Assembly: GCA_028282705.1 (NCBI GenBank)
Contig: JANQHI010000041.1
Location: forward strand, 112,580 to 176,579
Reading direction: 5' to 3'
Origin: Prolixibacteraceae bacterium
Lineage (GTDB): Bacteria > Bacteroidota > Bacteroidia > Bacteroidales > Prolixibacteraceae
DNA: 64,000 nt
The notes under the pieces are model-generated. The model was given only the letters and a program-made list of their open reading frames with translations, had not been told where the DNA came from and did no database searches. Position numbers and translations under genes: made by a program. Of this stretch, positions 50,696 through 61,163 are shown piece by piece (the stretch's first letter is position 1; every line of letters starts with the position of its first letter).

Positions 50696-52192
50696 ATGAA
50701 CAACAGATTTTACAAACTTATTGCCAGCCTGGCTTTATGCTTCATGGCCTGGGGGGTAACAAACACAATTGCGCAAGAGGTTTTAACACTTGACAAGGCT
50801 TTGCAAATAGCAGAATCAGGCAGCCCTGACTTGAAAAGGTCGCTCCTAAACCTTGAACGTTTTGAAAAAAGCCTGGAGGCTCAGCGCGCTGCCCTGAAAT
50901 CAAGGTTTAGCCTTGACATAACACCAGCTGATTACTCAAATACCAGGCGTTTTGACCAGCGTTATTCACAGTGGTATACCAATGAATCTTTTAAAACAAG
51001 TTCTACTTTCAGGGTTGAGCAACCTATCCTGGCCACTGATGGGACTTTATCACTGATAAATAATTTTGGGTGGCAAAATAGTAATTCAGAATTTGAGGGT
51101 GCACTAAGTGAAAACAAAGCTTTTACAAATAACCTCTATTTGAACTTGAACCAACCCCTGTTTACTTATAACAGGCGCAAATTGGCATTAAAAGAACTTG
51201 AACTGAGTTTTGAAGGTGCCAATATTAGCTATGCTATGCAGAGGCTTAACCTTGAAAAAAATGTAACCCAATATTTTTACAATGTATATATGGCACAAAT
51301 GAACTTGGGGATTGCCAGGGATGAATTAGCCAATACACAAAAAAGTTATGATATTATCAAAAATAAAGTGGAAGCAGGGCTGGCTGCAAAAGAGGAACTT
51401 TACCAGGCTGAGCTGAACCTGTCTACTGCTAAATCTACCCTACAAAATAATGAAGTTGAAGTTGAAAATTCAAAAGACCAACTAAAACTTTACCTTGGCA
51501 TGGATTTGTTTTCTGATATTACAGTTTTAGCCAATGTTGCTGCCAACCCAATCCCCGTTGATTTAGACAAAGCAATAGAACATGGGCTGGACTCCAGGAT
51601 GGAACTTAGGCAAAGGGAAATTGATATTGAAAAAGGCCAGTTTGACCTTATTGTAACAAAATCAGAAAATGAATTCAAAGGAGACATAAACCTGTCTTAT
51701 GGTATAATTGGGGATAATGAAAAACTCAACCAAATTTTTGACAACCCTACATTAAACCCACAGGTTTCAGTTTCATTTAATATACCCCTGTTTGACTGGG
51801 GAGCAAAAAAGGCAAAGATTGCTGCTCAGGAGGCTGCCATGAAAACAAATGAGTTAAGCCTATCAGACGAAAAAAATGGGATAATTATTTCAATCAGGCA
51901 GGTGTACAGGAACATACAAAACCAGCTAAACCAAATTGAAATTGCTGAACAAAATGAAAGGAATGCCCAGCTAACCTATGAAATTAACTTGGAGCGTTAT
52001 GAAAATGGAGACCTGACAGGTATGGACCTTAACCTTTACCAAACTCAGCTTTCAGAGAAAAAAATTGCCAAAGCCCAGGCTTTGATCAATTACAAAATTG
52101 AACTATTAAACTTGAAAATACAATCACTTTTCGATTTTGAAAAGGATGAAGCAATCATTCCTTCAGAATTATACTTATCAGGCAAACAATAA
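50696..52192 (+). CDS. tolC: TolC-family outer-membrane channel
   Basis: 498 residues with a signal peptide ending about QE at residue 28. It has the long coiled-coil helices and repeated halves of TolC proteins, with the N-terminal LTLDKALQIAESGSPDLKRS and the second repeat LDKAIEHGLDSRMELRQRE. It forms the trimeric outer-membrane duct for the membrane-fusion and RND genes that follow. It is 18 nt downstream of the permease gene and 18 nt upstream of the adaptor, so it belongs to one transcript. Confidence 0.93.
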   Translation: MNNRFYKLIASLALCFMAWGVTNTIAQEVLTLDKALQIAESGSPDLKRSLLNLERFEKSLEAQRAALKSRFSLDITPADYSNTRRFDQRYSQWYTNESFKTSSTFRVEQPILATDGTLSLINNFGWQNSNSEFEGALSENKAFTNNLYLNLNQPLFTYNRRKLALKELELSFEGANISYAMQRLNLEKNVTQYFYNVYMAQMNLGIARDELANTQKSYDIIKNKVEAGLAAKEELYQAELNLSTAKSTLQNNEVEVENSKDQLKLYLGMDLFSDITVLANVAANPIPVDLDKAIEHGLDSRMELRQREIDIEKGQFDLIVTKSENEFKGDINLSYGIIGDNEKLNQIFDNPTLNPQVSVSFNIPLFDWGAKKAKIAAQEAAMKTNELSLSDEKNGIIISIRQVYRNIQNQLNQIEIAEQNERNAQLTYEINLERYENGDLTGMDLNLYQTQLSEKKIAKAQALINYKIELLNLKIQSLFDFEKDEAIIPSELYLSGKQ

Positions 52193-52210
52193 TCAGAAAA
52201 ACCAGATCAA

Positions 52211-53266
52211 ATGAAAAAAATAGGAATCCTTTTATTAGCAGTTACCATAGCAGGCCTTTATTCCTGCAACAACCAGTCTCAAAATGAAGAAGCTGACCTA
52301 GCTGTCCCTGTTTCTGTTGAAGATGTAAAACTACAGCCCATCCAGCAATTTATTAACACTACTGGTACTGCCAAATCATCCCAGGAAACTGAATTAAAAT
52401 CAGAAATGGATGGTAACTATTACCTAGTGGTTAACCCATTAACAGGCAAGCCTTTTAAGTTAGGTGATGAAGTCAAAAAAGGGCAAGTGATCATCAAATT
52501 TGAAGATGCTGAATATGTTAATACAATTGCCATTGAATCCAAGAAGCTAAATCTTGAAATCTCAGAGCAGGAGTATGAGAAACAAAAATCACTTTACGAA
52601 AAAGGAGGAGTGACTTTATATGAACTTCGCAATTCTGAAGTTTCAAAGACCAATGCAAAATATGATTATGAAAATGCCGAGTTAAAACTTGCTAAAATGA
52701 ATATTGTTGCTCCATTTAATGGTGTAATTGTTGCCCTGCCTTACTATACACAGAGTACACGTGTTACTGCTGGGCAATCAATGGTTAGCCTGATGAACTA
52801 TAGGAAAATGTACATGGAATTTAACCTTCCTGAAAAAAACATTTCTGAAATTAGCAAAGGGCAAAAAGTATTGGTAACCAATTATACTATTTCTGAAGAT
52901 ACATTGATTGGGAAAATAAACTCAATTTCCCCAGCCATAAGCACTGAAACCAGGACATTTGGAGGGACATTGTTAATCGAAAACCCAAGCCTGAAATTAC
53001 GCCCAGGGATGTTTGTAAAAGCTGACATTATCACTGCTGAAAAAGACAGTGTTATTGTGGTTCCTAAAGACCTGATCATTTCAGGAAACAGGGGTAAATA
53101 TGTGTTCATTGTTGAAAGAAGTGCTGCACGCGAAAGGCGCATCAGGACAGGAATTGAAAACCAGGAAACTATTGAGGTGCTGGAAGGTTTAAAAGAAAAT
53201 GACCGCCTGGTTGTGAAAGGTTTTGAAACATTAAGAAATGGTTCCAAAATAAAAGTAATTCGCTAA
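52211..53266 (+). CDS. Membrane-fusion (periplasmic adaptor) lipoprotein
   Basis: 351 residues. Lipoprotein signal with Cys19 in TIAGLYSCNNQ. The domain order is the adaptor one: beta barrel start (VSVEDVKLQPIQQFINTTG), lipoyl half-motifs (GDEVKKGQVIIKFEDAEY, NIVAPFNGVIVALPYYTQS), a short alpha hairpin (LNLEISEQEYEKQKSLYEKG), a beta barrel and a membrane-proximal domain. It links the RND trimer with TolC. The hairpin is short, as in adaptors that contact TolC tip to tip. Confidence 0.93.
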   Translation: MKKIGILLLAVTIAGLYSCNNQSQNEEADLAVPVSVEDVKLQPIQQFINTTGTAKSSQETELKSEMDGNYYLVVNPLTGKPFKLGDEVKKGQVIIKFEDAEYVNTIAIESKKLNLEISEQEYEKQKSLYEKGGVTLYELRNSEVSKTNAKYDYENAELKLAKMNIVAPFNGVIVALPYYTQSTRVTAGQSMVSLMNYRKMYMEFNLPEKNISEISKGQKVLVTNYTISEDTLIGKINSISPAISTETRTFGGTLLIENPSLKLRPGMFVKADIITAEKDSVIVVPKDLIISGNRGKYVFIVERSAARERRIRTGIENQETIEVLEGLKENDRLVVKGFETLRNGSKIKVIR

Positions 53267-53290
53267 ACATAACCAGGTAAATGATTTAAA

Positions 53291-56200
53291 ATGAAAAAGT
53301 TAACTCAATTTTCAGTTAATTACCCGGTTACAGTCCTTATGGTGGTCCTGGGAGTCATCCTCCTGGGTTACATTTCATATGATAAACTTGGTGTTGACCT
53401 GTTTCCTGATTTGAATTCCCCAAGGATCTTTGTTGAAATAAAGTCAGGGGAACGCCCACCAGAAGAGATGGAAAAACAGTTTGTTGAGAACATTGAGGCA
53501 CTGGCAATCAGGCAATCTGATGTTATCCAGGTGACTTCTGTTACAAAGGTGGGTTCTGCTCAAATAACTGTTGAATATACCTGGGACAAAGACATGGATG
53601 AAGCTTTTCTTGACCTACAGAAAGAGCTTAACATGTTTGCCCAGAACCTTGAAATTGACGACCTGAATATTACACAGCACGACCCCAATACTTCTCCTGT
53701 TATGATCATTGGGCTTACCCACAATGAAATAACTGACATGAATGAATTACGGAAAATTAGTGAAAACTACATTCGTAATGAATTGGTCAGGTTAGAAGGA
53801 GTTGCTGAGGTTGAATTGTCAGGGCAGGAAGAAAGTGGGATTATCATCAGCACAGACCAATACAGGCTTGATGCACAAGGGCTTTCAATGGATGAAGTTA
53901 GTGGCAGGATACAAAATTTTAACAGGAATGTTTCTGGTGGCAGGATCAGTGAGCTTGGCATGCAGTATATTGTAAAAGGTGTAAGCCTGCTTCAAGACAA
54001 AGAAGATTTTGAGAACCTGATTGTTGGTTACAAAGCTGTCCGCTCTGAGGAGGATGGGCAAACTTCATTTGAAAGGGCTTCCGTCTATTTGAAAGATGTA
54101 GCAACTGTAACTTTTGGGAATAAAGACCCTTATAACATTGTCAGGATAAATGGGCAAAGGTGCGTGGGGCTGTCCATTTACAAGGAAACAAAATACAATA
54201 CTGTTAAATCAGTAGAGCAAATTAAAGAAGCTTTAGTAAACATAGAAAAAGCACTTCCAGGATACAAGTTAACACAGGTAACTGACCAGGGGAAATTTAT
54301 CAGTGGTGCTATTAAGGAAGTCCAGGAAACAGCTTTATTGGGGATTTTGTTGGCAGTTATGGTTTTATTCCTCTTTTTAAGGAGGTTTGGCACAACACTG
54401 ATAGTCAGTATTGCTATCCCCATTTCTATTATAGCCACCTTCAACCTGATGTATTTCAACGAGCTCACAATCAATATCATGACCCTTGGAGGCCTGGCAT
54501 TGGGGGCAGGTATGCTGGTTGATAATGCCATTGTGGTACTGGAAAATATTTTCAGGAACCATGAAAATGGCATGAGTGTCAGGGAGGCTGCAGTTGTTGG
54601 GACATCACAGGTGGGAGGTGCTATCACTGCCTCTACATTAACAACCATCATTGTATTCCTCCCAATTGTCTACCTGCATGGTGCTTCAGGTGAATTATTT
54701 AAAGACCAGGCATGGACAGTAGCTTTTTCATTGCTATCATCATTGTTTGTAGCCATCTTCCTGATACCCATGATGTATCATCGTTTTTACAGGAATAAAA
54801 CAGCCCCTATAAAACAAAGGTCTTTGAAAATTGGTGGATATGGCAGGTTCCTTGGAAAAGTTTTAAAAGTGAAATGGGTAATTATCCTGGTTGGGGTTAT
54901 TTTGGTTGGAGGCTCAATTTTGTTGATACCATTGATTGGTACTGAATTTATGCCCCAAACTGAAACCAATAAAGTTACCATGGAGCTAAAACTTCAGGAA
55001 GGTACTGAACTGGAAAGGACCCAGTCAACAGTTGAAGTTATTGAAACTGTCCTCACTGATTATTTGGGAGATAACCTGGATAAAATTTATTCACATTCTG
55101 GACCAACCTTTGGCATATCAGAAGATGAAAGTTCTGTTTTTGAAGGTGAAAACACAGCAGAGATCCAAGTAATATTGAAACCTTGGACCTCCATATCAAC
55201 TAGCCAGGTTATTGCTTCAATGAATAAATTTACACAAGGGGTTGAAGGTTTGGAAGTAAATTTTTCGCAAGAAGAAAGTGCTTTGAAATCAATTCTTGGC
55301 ACTGATGAAGCACCTGTTGTGGTTGAAGTGAGGGGTGAGGAACTGGATAAGATAGAAGATATTGTCCTTCAGGTGAAAGAGAAAATGGCAGGTATTGATG
55401 GGCTTTTTAATATCCAAACTTCAATTGAGGATGGTGCCCCTGAAGTTGAGATTATAGTTGACAGGATGCGTGCAGGTATGTACAACATTGACATGAATAC
55501 CATTATTTCACAGTTGCAGGATCAATTGGAGGGTAAAACTGCAGGGAAACTTGAGAAAGATGGAGAATTACAAGACATCACCATAAAAGTCCCTGAAAAA
55601 GGGCTGAACGAAATTAATAACATGATGATCACTTCAGGGGCAGAAATGTATAGGTTAAGTGAATTGGCTGAAATTTCTTATGGGGTTTCCCCTAAAGAAA
55701 TATTCAGGCGCAACCAGAACAGGATAGGCAAAATTACCGCCCAAATGAATAAAGGGCTGGCACTTGACCATGTTGCCACATCAATCCGTGAAGCCACCCA
55801 AAGCATTGACCTTCCTCCTGATTCCAGGATTTTAGTTACTGGTGAAGAAGAAAAAAGGCAGGAATCAATGAACAGCCTTGGATTTGCATTGCTACTTTCT
55901 ATTGTATTGGTTTACATGGTACTGGCATCACAGTTTGAATCATTAATACACCCTTTCACAATCCTTTTAACCATCCCACTTGCAGTGGTGGGTAGCATAC
56001 TCATTTTCTTCATTATGGGGAAAACACTCAACATAATGGCTATTATTGGGGTGATCATGCTGGTAGGTATTGCAGTGAATGATTCCATTATACTTGTTGA
56101 CAGGATAAACCAGCTGATCAAAGAAGGAATGGAAAGGAAGGATGCCATTTTATATGCAGCCCAGCAAAGGATCAGGCCTATTATAATGACCTCTTTAACC

Positions 56201-56401
56201 ACAGTGTTGGCACTGCTCCCACTTACCATTGGTTTTGGAGAAAGTGCATCATTGCGTTCACCAATGGCCCTTGCTGTAATTGGAGGGCTGGTAACATCCA
56301 CACTATTAACCCTGTTAGTAATCCCTTGTGTGTATGATGTATTAGACAGGATCAGGAGCCTGTTTGTGAGAAAAAGGACAGTGGAGGTCAAAGAATCTTA
56401 A
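53291..56401 (+). CDS. RND efflux permease (first of two)
   Basis: 1036 residues, full RND length. The first helix, MKKLTQFSVNYPVTVLMVVLG, precedes the porter domain; the second half repeats the scheme from about residue 525. The proton-relay region of helix 4 reads GMLVDNAIVVLENI, with Asp then Asn, and helix 10 has VAVNDSIILVDRI. It is a typical hydrophobe/amphiphile-type pump without the Lys of AcrB. With a second RND gene 15 nt downstream, a heterotrimer like MdtBC is possible. The substrate is unknown. Confidence 0.93.
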   Translation: MKKLTQFSVNYPVTVLMVVLGVILLGYISYDKLGVDLFPDLNSPRIFVEIKSGERPPEEMEKQFVENIEALAIRQSDVIQVTSVTKVGSAQITVEYTWDKDMDEAFLDLQKELNMFAQNLEIDDLNITQHDPNTSPVMIIGLTHNEITDMNELRKISENYIRNELVRLEGVAEVELSGQEESGIIISTDQYRLDAQGLSMDEVSGRIQNFNRNVSGGRISELGMQYIVKGVSLLQDKEDFENLIVGYKAVRSEEDGQTSFERASVYLKDVATVTFGNKDPYNIVRINGQRCVGLSIYKETKYNTVKSVEQIKEALVNIEKALPGYKLTQVTDQGKFISGAIKEVQETALLGILLAVMVLFLFLRRFGTTLIVSIAIPISIIATFNLMYFNELTINIMTLGGLALGAGMLVDNAIVVLENIFRNHENGMSVREAAVVGTSQVGGAITASTLTTIIVFLPIVYLHGASGELFKDQAWTVAFSLLSSLFVAIFLIPMMYHRFYRNKTAPIKQRSLKIGGYGRFLGKVLKVKWVIILVGVILVGGSILLIPLIGTEFMPQTETNKVTMELKLQEGTELERTQSTVEVIETVLTDYLGDNLDKIYSHSGPTFGISEDESSVFEGENTAEIQVILKPWTSISTSQVIASMNKFTQGVEGLEVNFSQEESALKSILGTDEAPVVVEVRGEELDKIEDIVLQVKEKMAGIDGLFNIQTSIEDGAPEVEIIVDRMRAGMYNIDMNTIISQLQDQLEGKTAGKLEKDGELQDITIKVPEKGLNEINNMMITSGAEMYRLSELAEISYGVSPKEIFRRNQNRIGKITAQMNKGLALDHVATSIREATQSIDLPPDSRILVTGEEEKRQESMNSLGFALLLSIVLVYMVLASQFESLIHPFTILLTIPLAVVGSILIFFIMGKTLNIMAIIGVIMLVGIAVNDSIILVDRINQLIKEGMERKDAILYAAQQRIRPIIMTSLTTVLALLPLTIGFGESASLRSPMALAVIGGLVTSTLLTLLVIPCVYDVLDRIRSLFVRKRTVEVKES

Positions 56402-56416
56402 TTCATTTTACTGGTA

Positions 56417-59400
56417 ATGAAATTTATAATTAATAGGAAAGTATTTATCAGCATGTTATTTATTGGGCTTACTTTTTTAGGGTATGTTTCCTATAAAAGG
56501 TTGCCTGTTGAGTTGATGCCCAATGCAGAACTCCCCATGCTGTTCGTACAAGTGAGTTCCAGGATAGAGATAGACCCTGATTATATGGAAAACCAGGCTG
56601 TTATCCCCATTGAAGGGGCTATCAGTACTATGGAAGGAATTGAAAGTATTGAATCTTTCCTGAACAACAGGACAGCTTCTATAAGGGTTAATTTTAAACA
56701 AAATGTAAACTTCAAGTATACTTTCCTCAAACTCCAGGAAAAGATTGAACAAGCTACTGATGGCCTGGATGAAAATTTTATGGTCAATGTTAACAAAGTT
56801 GACATACAACAGCTCACCAACCAATTTATGGAACTGCAAGTGCGCGGAAGTGGTGGAGTTGACAGGGTTAGGAATATTGTTGACCAGGAAATTACTGCTG
56901 AATTTGAAAACATTGATGGGGTGGCCTCAGCAAATGTGTATGGTGGGAAAGAGCGCTCAATTGAAGTACTATTTGATAAAGATGCATGCGAAGCACTGGG
57001 CATCACAGCTTCTCAAATAAGGAATGCCATTTCTTCCAATACCAGAGACAGGACATTTACAGGTTATTTGCATGAATCAAAGAAACAATACTTTGTGCAT
57101 GTAACTGCTGAATATCAGAATGTAAATGAAATTGAGAACATTATTGTTGCTGATGGCCCCATTTACCTGAAAGATATTGCTGAAGTATATTTTGGGGTAA
57201 AAGAAGAGGAAACCATAAGCCGGGTTAATGGGAAAGATGCTGTGTCCATTTCACTGGTCAGTGATTCTCAGGCTAACCAAATTGACCTTTCACATAAGGT
57301 TCAGGAAATTATTAAAGAACTGAACAGGAAATTAGTTTCTAAAGATGTAGAAATTGTGGTTCAGACAAATATGGCTGAAACCATGGAAAAAAATATTGAC
57401 CAGATTATTGAGCTGGCATTGATTGGTGGGCTTTTGGCTGTTTTTGTATTATGGATGTTCCTGAAAAACCTCAGGATAGTTTCATTTATTGCACTGGCAA
57501 TACCCATTTCAGTATTTACAGCTTTTAACCTGTTTTATGCTTTTGACATTTCAATTAACAGCCTTACCCTTGTTGGGTTGGTACTGGCCATAGGGATGTT
57601 GCTAGACAACAGTGTAGTGGTACTTGAAAATATTTATCGTTTGTCAGGAAATCGTTTCACTCCTGATAAAGCTGTTATTCAAGGTACTGAAGAAGTTTGG
57701 AGGTCAATAGTTGCAGCTACACTAACCACCATAACTGTTTTCCTGCCCTTCCTGTTCTCTTCAAACTATATGGTAAAACTTTTGGGAAACCATATTGGGA
57801 TATCCATCATATCAACTTTGGTTGTTTCCTTGTTTGTAGCCCTGCTTTTAATTCCAATGGCAGCACATTTGATGCTGAAAAGAAGCTCAAGGCATAATAT
57901 CTTTTATGAAAAAGTTACCACAAATAACAGGATAATACAGGTTTATATCCTTTTACTGAAAGCTAGTATGCGTTTCCCTGCACGCACCACCATTGGTGCT
58001 GTGGTAGTTTTCTTCCTTGCTGTTTTTATTGTACTGGCCATTAGTGTTAATAGCCTTGAAGAAGTTGAAGAAAACCAATTCTCAGTGTATGTTACAATGC
58101 CTACTGGCTCAACCCTTGAAGCCACTGATGTAATCGTGCAAGAGGTAGAAAACAGGATAGGGGAAATAAAGGAAAAGCAAGATATTATATCAAAAATTGA
58201 GGAAGAAGAAGCTATCCTAACTGTAATACTCCAGGATGATTTCAAGAAAATTGATGACAGGTCTATGGCCGAGATCAAATCAGATGTGGAATCAAAAATG
58301 AGGCAGGTTTCCAATGCTGAGATCAGCTTGACAGCCCCTTCATCAAGTGCTAGTTTCCGTGGAGGTGGTGGCATAGGTGGCATGGGGCGCAGTGGTACTG
58401 AGAATTTTGGTGCATTCCTGGGAATTGGCACAGACCAGGAAAGGATTGTGATCAAAGGGGAAAACTTTGAAGTAATGAAAGGTGTTGCAGAAGACCTGCA
58501 ATATTACATTGAAGACCTTGAATCCATAAGGAATGCAAACATCAGTGTGGCAAGTAACCGCCCTGAAGTACACCTCTATTTCAACCAGCTTTTATTAACT
58601 GAATACAACCTCAGCCTGGCTAATATCACCAATGAGTTAAATTCCTTTTCACGGGAATTTACTGCAGGGGTCAACTTCAAACAGGGCACTGAAGAGTATG
58701 AGATCATTATCAAAGAAAAACAACCTGTTGGATATGAAGAGGAAAATTCAGAGAAAAACATGGATGACCTGAAAAGACTTCAGGTAAACAATCAGCAGGG
58801 AGGCACCTATTATTTACAAGACCTGGCAGACATGGTGTATGCTGAAGGAATGGCAAACATTACCAGGGTGAACCAGGAAAAGCAAGTTGAACTGAATTAT
58901 CGTTTTGTGAGTGAATCTTCAAGCTCAAAAGATTTACTGGAAGCTTACAGGCTGGAAATTGACGAAATTGTAAGTTCTTATAAGCTGCCACCAGGTATTG
59001 CAATTGAAGTTATCCATGAAGAAGACCAATTTTCAGAATTCTACTTTTTAATTGCTGCTGCATTTATCCTTATTTTAATGATTTTGGCATCTGTATTTGA
59101 ATCAGTTTCAACACCTTTTGTGTTAATGTTTTCTATCCCATTAGCTGCTATTGGGTCATTCCTTGCACTAATATTCACAGGTAACAGTTTATTCAATGCC
59201 AATACATTAACAGGGTTTTTGATCTTGCTGGGGGTAGTGGTTAACAATGGCATTATTTTAATTGATTATACCAACATATTACGGAAAAGGGGTTATGGTA
59301 AGTCCAGGGCATTAATGATGGCAGGGCTTTCTCGTGTCCGCCCAATCCTTATTACTGCCACTACAACCATAGTAGCTATGTTCCCATTGGCAATGGGGCA

Positions 59401-61147
59401 GGCAGAATATGTAGGTGCAATAGGGGCTCCATTTGCCATCACAGTTATTGGTGGGCTGGCACTTAGTACACTTCTTACTTTAATTTTTATCCCAACTTTT
59501 TATGCTGGGTTAGAAAATTCTATTAATTGGGTAAAATCATTGGACTGGAGGATTAGGCTGCTTCAGCTAGTATTCTTTATTTCAGCAGGCATTTACATCT
59601 ATTATGAAATAGATAGCTTCTTATGGCAGATGGTTTCCTTTGTGCTGGCAATTGTTTTAATTCCTGGGGTAACTTACTTCATAATGACCAGCTTAAGGCA
59701 GGCAAGCACGAAAGTTATTGATGAAACCGAGCCCATTAAAATTAAGATCAGGAAGCTTGTTAAAATATATGACAGGGACAGCAGGTTTGCACGTGAATGG
59801 AAATCAGGGATAAAGATACGGGAACGTGCAGGTTTAATAAAAACCTACAAAAACAAACGCGATTTTTATGACCTTGTTTGGCTGATCCCTTTGTTCTCCT
59901 TCCTGGTTTATTTCACATTTTTCTATGTGGGTTCTGATACATGGATGTGGATTTTGTCACACCTGGTTTATTTCTTCACATTTTTGATATGGCAGCCTGC
60001 CAGGCAGGTATTGTCTAATAAATATGTAGAGACCAGAAAAGAAAAGTTCAGGAAAATCCGGGAAATTATCCAACAAATATTGTATTGGGCAATCCCCATG
60101 GTGTTTGTATTTATCTTCTTTAAAAGATGGGATAACGTTGGGATGGTAATCTTTGTTGGTTTGTTGTGGCTTATATTCCTGACCATTTATGCCTCTTCTC
60201 AATATATAAAAAGAAAAAACCTGAATATTGCCCGAATAAGTGGGCGTTTTGGTACAATTAGGCGTGGTTATTTTAACATGGTAAGGATGATCCCTGTAAT
60301 TGGAAAACAGAAAAAACCATTCAGGGCACTGAATGGTGTATCATTGGAAATAAAGACCGGGATGTTTGGCCTATTAGGCCCCAATGGTGCAGGAAAATCA
60401 ACCATGATGAGGGTCATCTGTGGTATATTGGAACAGAGTTATGGAAAGATATGGATAAATGGGCTGGACACAACCAAGCATAGGGAAGAGCTGCAAGGGC
60501 TGATTGGGTACCTGCCACAAGCTTTTGGTACATATGAAAACATGAGCGCTTGGGAATTCCTTGACTACCAGGGGATATTAAAAGGTATCAGGGACAACCA
60601 AACCAGGAATGAAAGGCTGGAATATGTGCTTAAATCTGTGCATATGTATGAACGAAAAGATGACAAAATAGGTTCTTTCTCGGGTGGGATGAAACAAAGG
60701 ATTGGGATTGCCCAAATACTCCTTAACCTTCCAAGGATTTTGGTAGTTGATGAACCCACTGCTGGCCTTGACCCACGAGAAAGGATCCGTTTCAGGAACC
60801 TATTGGTTGAACTTAGCCGTGAGCGCATTGTGATCTTTTCAACCCATATTATTGAAGATATTTCAAGTTCATGTAACCAGGTGGCTGTGATAAACAAAGG
60901 AAACCTGAAATATTATGGGACTCCACAAGATATGTTGGATATTGGGGAAGGCTTTGTATGGCAATTTACAATCCCTGCCAAAGAATTTGACACCTTTGCC
61001 AATAAACAACTAATTGTACACCATATGCGTGATGGGAAAAACATAAAAGTAAGATGCCTTGCCAAAGAAAAGCCTGCTGAGGATGCCATCAGTGTTTCAC
61101 CACACCTTGAAGATGCATATTTGTGCCTGTTGAAAGATTTTGTTTAA
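56417..61147 (+). CDS. RND permease fused to a C-terminal ABC ATPase domain
   Basis: 1576 residues in one unbroken frame. Residues 1 to about 1040 are a complete RND permease (first helix MKFIINRKVFISMLFIGL; helix 4 motif GMLLDNSVVVLENI; helix 10 GVVVNNGIILIDYTN). A linker from about 1040 to 1270 adds roughly six hydrophobic segments (IRLLQLVFFISAGIYIYY, LVWLIPLFSFLVYF, ILYWAIPMVFVFIFF among them). A complete ABC ATPase follows: Walker A LLGPNGAGKST near 1320, Q-loop YLPQAFG, signature FSGGMKQR near 1421, Walker B LVVDEPTAGLDP near 1445, H-loop FSTHI near 1475. All nucleotide-binding residues are kept, so it should be active. The ATPase is a paralogue of the protein at 46425-47318. A small ABC permease gene follows 16 nt later. 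I am sure of the fusion; the mechanism is unknown. Confidence 0.93.
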   Translation: MKFIINRKVFISMLFIGLTFLGYVSYKRLPVELMPNAELPMLFVQVSSRIEIDPDYMENQAVIPIEGAISTMEGIESIESFLNNRTASIRVNFKQNVNFKYTFLKLQEKIEQATDGLDENFMVNVNKVDIQQLTNQFMELQVRGSGGVDRVRNIVDQEITAEFENIDGVASANVYGGKERSIEVLFDKDACEALGITASQIRNAISSNTRDRTFTGYLHESKKQYFVHVTAEYQNVNEIENIIVADGPIYLKDIAEVYFGVKEEETISRVNGKDAVSISLVSDSQANQIDLSHKVQEIIKELNRKLVSKDVEIVVQTNMAETMEKNIDQIIELALIGGLLAVFVLWMFLKNLRIVSFIALAIPISVFTAFNLFYAFDISINSLTLVGLVLAIGMLLDNSVVVLENIYRLSGNRFTPDKAVIQGTEEVWRSIVAATLTTITVFLPFLFSSNYMVKLLGNHIGISIISTLVVSLFVALLLIPMAAHLMLKRSSRHNIFYEKVTTNNRIIQVYILLLKASMRFPARTTIGAVVVFFLAVFIVLAISVNSLEEVEENQFSVYVTMPTGSTLEATDVIVQEVENRIGEIKEKQDIISKIEEEEAILTVILQDDFKKIDDRSMAEIKSDVESKMRQVSNAEISLTAPSSSASFRGGGGIGGMGRSGTENFGAFLGIGTDQERIVIKGENFEVMKGVAEDLQYYIEDLESIRNANISVASNRPEVHLYFNQLLLTEYNLSLANITNELNSFSREFTAGVNFKQGTEEYEIIIKEKQPVGYEEENSEKNMDDLKRLQVNNQQGGTYYLQDLADMVYAEGMANITRVNQEKQVELNYRFVSESSSSKDLLEAYRLEIDEIVSSYKLPPGIAIEVIHEEDQFSEFYFLIAAAFILILMILASVFESVSTPFVLMFSIPLAAIGSFLALIFTGNSLFNANTLTGFLILLGVVVNNGIILIDYTNILRKRGYGKSRALMMAGLSRVRPILITATTTIVAMFPLAMGQAEYVGAIGAPFAITVIGGLALSTLLTLIFIPTFYAGLENSINWVKSLDWRIRLLQLVFFISAGIYIYYEIDSFLWQMVSFVLAIVLIPGVTYFIMTSLRQASTKVIDETEPIKIKIRKLVKIYDRDSRFAREWKSGIKIRERAGLIKTYKNKRDFYDLVWLIPLFSFLVYFTFFYVGSDTWMWILSHLVYFFTFLIWQPARQVLSNKYVETRKEKFRKIREIIQQILYWAIPMVFVFIFFKRWDNVGMVIFVGLLWLIFLTIYASSQYIKRKNLNIARISGRFGTIRRGYFNMVRMIPVIGKQKKPFRALNGVSLEIKTGMFGLLGPNGAGKSTMMRVICGILEQSYGKIWINGLDTTKHREELQGLIGYLPQAFGTYENMSAWEFLDYQGILKGIRDNQTRNERLEYVLKSVHMYERKDDKIGSFSGGMKQRIGIAQILLNLPRILVVDEPTAGLDPRERIRFRNLLVELSRERIVIFSTHIIEDISSSCNQVAVINKGNLKYYGTPQDMLDIGEGFVWQFTIPAKEFDTFANKQLIVHHMRDGKNIKVRCLAKEKPAEDAISVSPHLEDAYLCLLKDFV

Positions 61148-61163
61148 AAGTAAATAACCTGTA

